Source: Arthrobacter sp. U41 (GTDB lineage Bacteria > Actinomycetota > Actinomycetes > Actinomycetales > Micrococcaceae). Taken from it: a stretch of DNA of 64,000 nt. Position numbers and translations under genes: made by a program. Position 1 is the first letter of the stretch. Each line of letters starts with the position of its first letter. Positions 63,184 to 64,000 of the stretch are shown piece after piece. Under the pieces are notes generated by a model. The model was not told where the DNA came from and did no database searches. It was given only the letters and a program-made list of their open reading frames with translations. The DNA is taken from NCBI RefSeq assembly GCF_001750145.1, contig NZ_CP015732.1:4154001-4218000 (forward strand), in the 5' to 3' direction.

Positions 63184-64000
63184 ATGACAGAGAACAACTG
63201 GACCGTCACCGGTCCGCAGACAATCGACGTCGACGGCGTCACCTCGCTCAAGCTCGGCATCGTCCGGGGACGCTTCGATATTGTCGCGCACGATGAACCC
63301 GTCGCCCGGGTCGAAGTCTCCGAGGTCCACGGCGACCCCCTCGCCATCAGCCTGGTCAACGGACGCCTTGAGGTCCGGCACCAGCTGCACGGACCGCAGG
63401 GCTGGTTCAAGAACCTCATGGACACCGTCAACAACAGCAGCAGCAATTCCGTTGTTATCAGCATCGCCCTGCCGGCCGGCGTCGACGTCGAGGCGGGAAC
63501 CGTCAGCGGCGACGGCATGGTTTCCGGGAGCAGCGGTGACACCCGGCTGAACACGGTCTCCGGCTCCGTCCTGGCCGACGGCACGTCGGGGAGCCTGTCG
63601 GTCAAGACCGTCAGCGGCGAGGTGATCGCCCGCAACCACAAGGGCGTCCTGACGGCCAAGAGCGTCTCGGGCGAGATCACCGCATCCGGCGAGTTCACCA
63701 ACATCCGTGCCAACACCGTCAGCGGAGACCTCAGCTTCGACCTGCACAGCTTCACCCAGGACTTCGGCGCCAATTCAGTCTCGGGTGATGTCACCATCCG
63801 CCTCCCGCACGACGTCGGCGTGGACATCATCGCCAAGTCCGCGAGCGGCGCCGTCGTCATTGACGACCTGAAATACAGCCAACCCGGCGGCACCGTGCAA
63901 ACCATTGCCGGACCCGATACCCAACTCATGCTGGTCCGGACCAATTCGGTCTCGGGAAAAACGGCGATCTTCCACGGCCAGCCGATCGCGGACCCCAACA
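63184..64000 (+). CDS. DUF4097 family beta-repeat protein (partial, C-terminus beyond window)
   Basis: 272 residues are visible, starting ATG 63184 behind GGAGGA (63175-63180). No signal peptide or membrane helix. The body is a chain of repeating short beta units with the core TVSG or SVSG (NTVSGSV, KTVSGEV, KSVSGEI, NTVSGDL, NSVSGDV, KSASGAV), roughly every 18-25 residues, as in bactofilin-like/adhesin-like DUF4097 proteins. Function is unknown; in Bacillus a related protein belongs to a cell-envelope stress regulon. Regulation by the upstream palindromes is likely. Confidence 0.85.
   Translation, partial: MTENNWTVTGPQTIDVDGVTSLKLGIVRGRFDIVAHDEPVARVEVSEVHGDPLAISLVNGRLEVRHQLHGPQGWFKNLMDTVNNSSSNSVVISIALPAGVDVEAGTVSGDGMVSGSSGDTRLNTVSGSVLADGTSGSLSVKTVSGEVIARNHKGVLTAKSVSGEITASGEFTNIRANTVSGDLSFDLHSFTQDFGANSVSGDVTIRLPHDVGVDIIAKSASGAVVIDDLKYSQPGGTVQTIAGPDTQLMLVRTNSVSGKTAIFHGQPIADPN

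Overview
This window looks like chromosomal core DNA from a high-GC actinobacterium of the Micrococcaceae, most likely Arthrobacter, Pseudarthrobacter or a close relative. The reasons are high-GC codon use with many GTG starts, and hallmark actinobacterial genes: nucS, kgd, a guaB1-type GMP reductase, a rho with a long low-complexity insert, and a conserved run argS-lysA-hom-thrC-thrB-rho-prfA-prmC-sua5-GlcNAc-1-P transferase-atp operon-DUF2550-nucS that matches the order known from Mycobacterium. There is no phage, transposase, plasmid or CRISPR locus. Assignments rest on reading the translated sequence; no database search was possible.

Layout. 1-2312: cut-off alpha/beta hydrolase, a small Cys/His protein, nucS, and a cold-shock gene with a structured leader and a bidirectional terminator. 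2316-14654 (minus): the complete F1Fo ATP synthase operon with two small AtpI/AtpZ-like proteins, running with almost no gaps into DUF2550, a membrane esterase and an MprF-like aminoacyl-phosphatidylglycerol synthase. 14774-19718 (minus): a cell-envelope glycan module with a GlcNAc-1-P transferase-type enzyme, an NDP-sugar dehydratase and two family-2 glycosyltransferases, one strongly GlfT1-like. 19720-24892 (minus): sua5, prmC, prfA and rho, with a palindromic repeat where other actinobacteria carry rpmE. 25217-31865 (minus): thrB, thrC, hom, lysA and argS, for the aspartate amino-acid family.

32052-34918 (plus) holds a compact three-gene flavin electron-transfer module: FMN-binding lipoprotein, ApbE flavin transferase, and an NqrB/RnfD-like membrane domain fused to a ferredoxin-NADP reductase-like domain. 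It is followed by tRNA-Arg(CCG), a stand-alone YidC paralog, a frameshifted SRPBCC gene, a protealysin-like M4 protease with its emfourin-type inhibitor, a GlxA/AdpA-type regulator next to a perfect 14-bp inverted repeat, and hrpA. 43600-48197: HIT protein, zinc alcohol dehydrogenase, rhodanese, Cds1-like cysteine desulfhydrase and an MBL-fold hydrolase.

48303-53947 is a zinc locus, with a Zur-type regulator and znuABC under a perfect 37-bp palindrome, interleaved with a TetR/MFS efflux pair carrying twin operators. 53956-58187 (minus): two CorC/CNNM-type membrane proteins and guaB1. 58530-64000 (plus): kgd with a strong terminator, an SGNH-like protein lacking the usual catalytic residues, and a cut-off DUF4097 protein behind a cluster of CGATATATCG sites.

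The most promising leads are the flavinylation module, the aminoacyl-PG synthase/hydrolase pair appended to the ATP synthase operon, the zinc operator palindrome, the protease-inhibitor pair, and a dispersed palindromic element seen twice.
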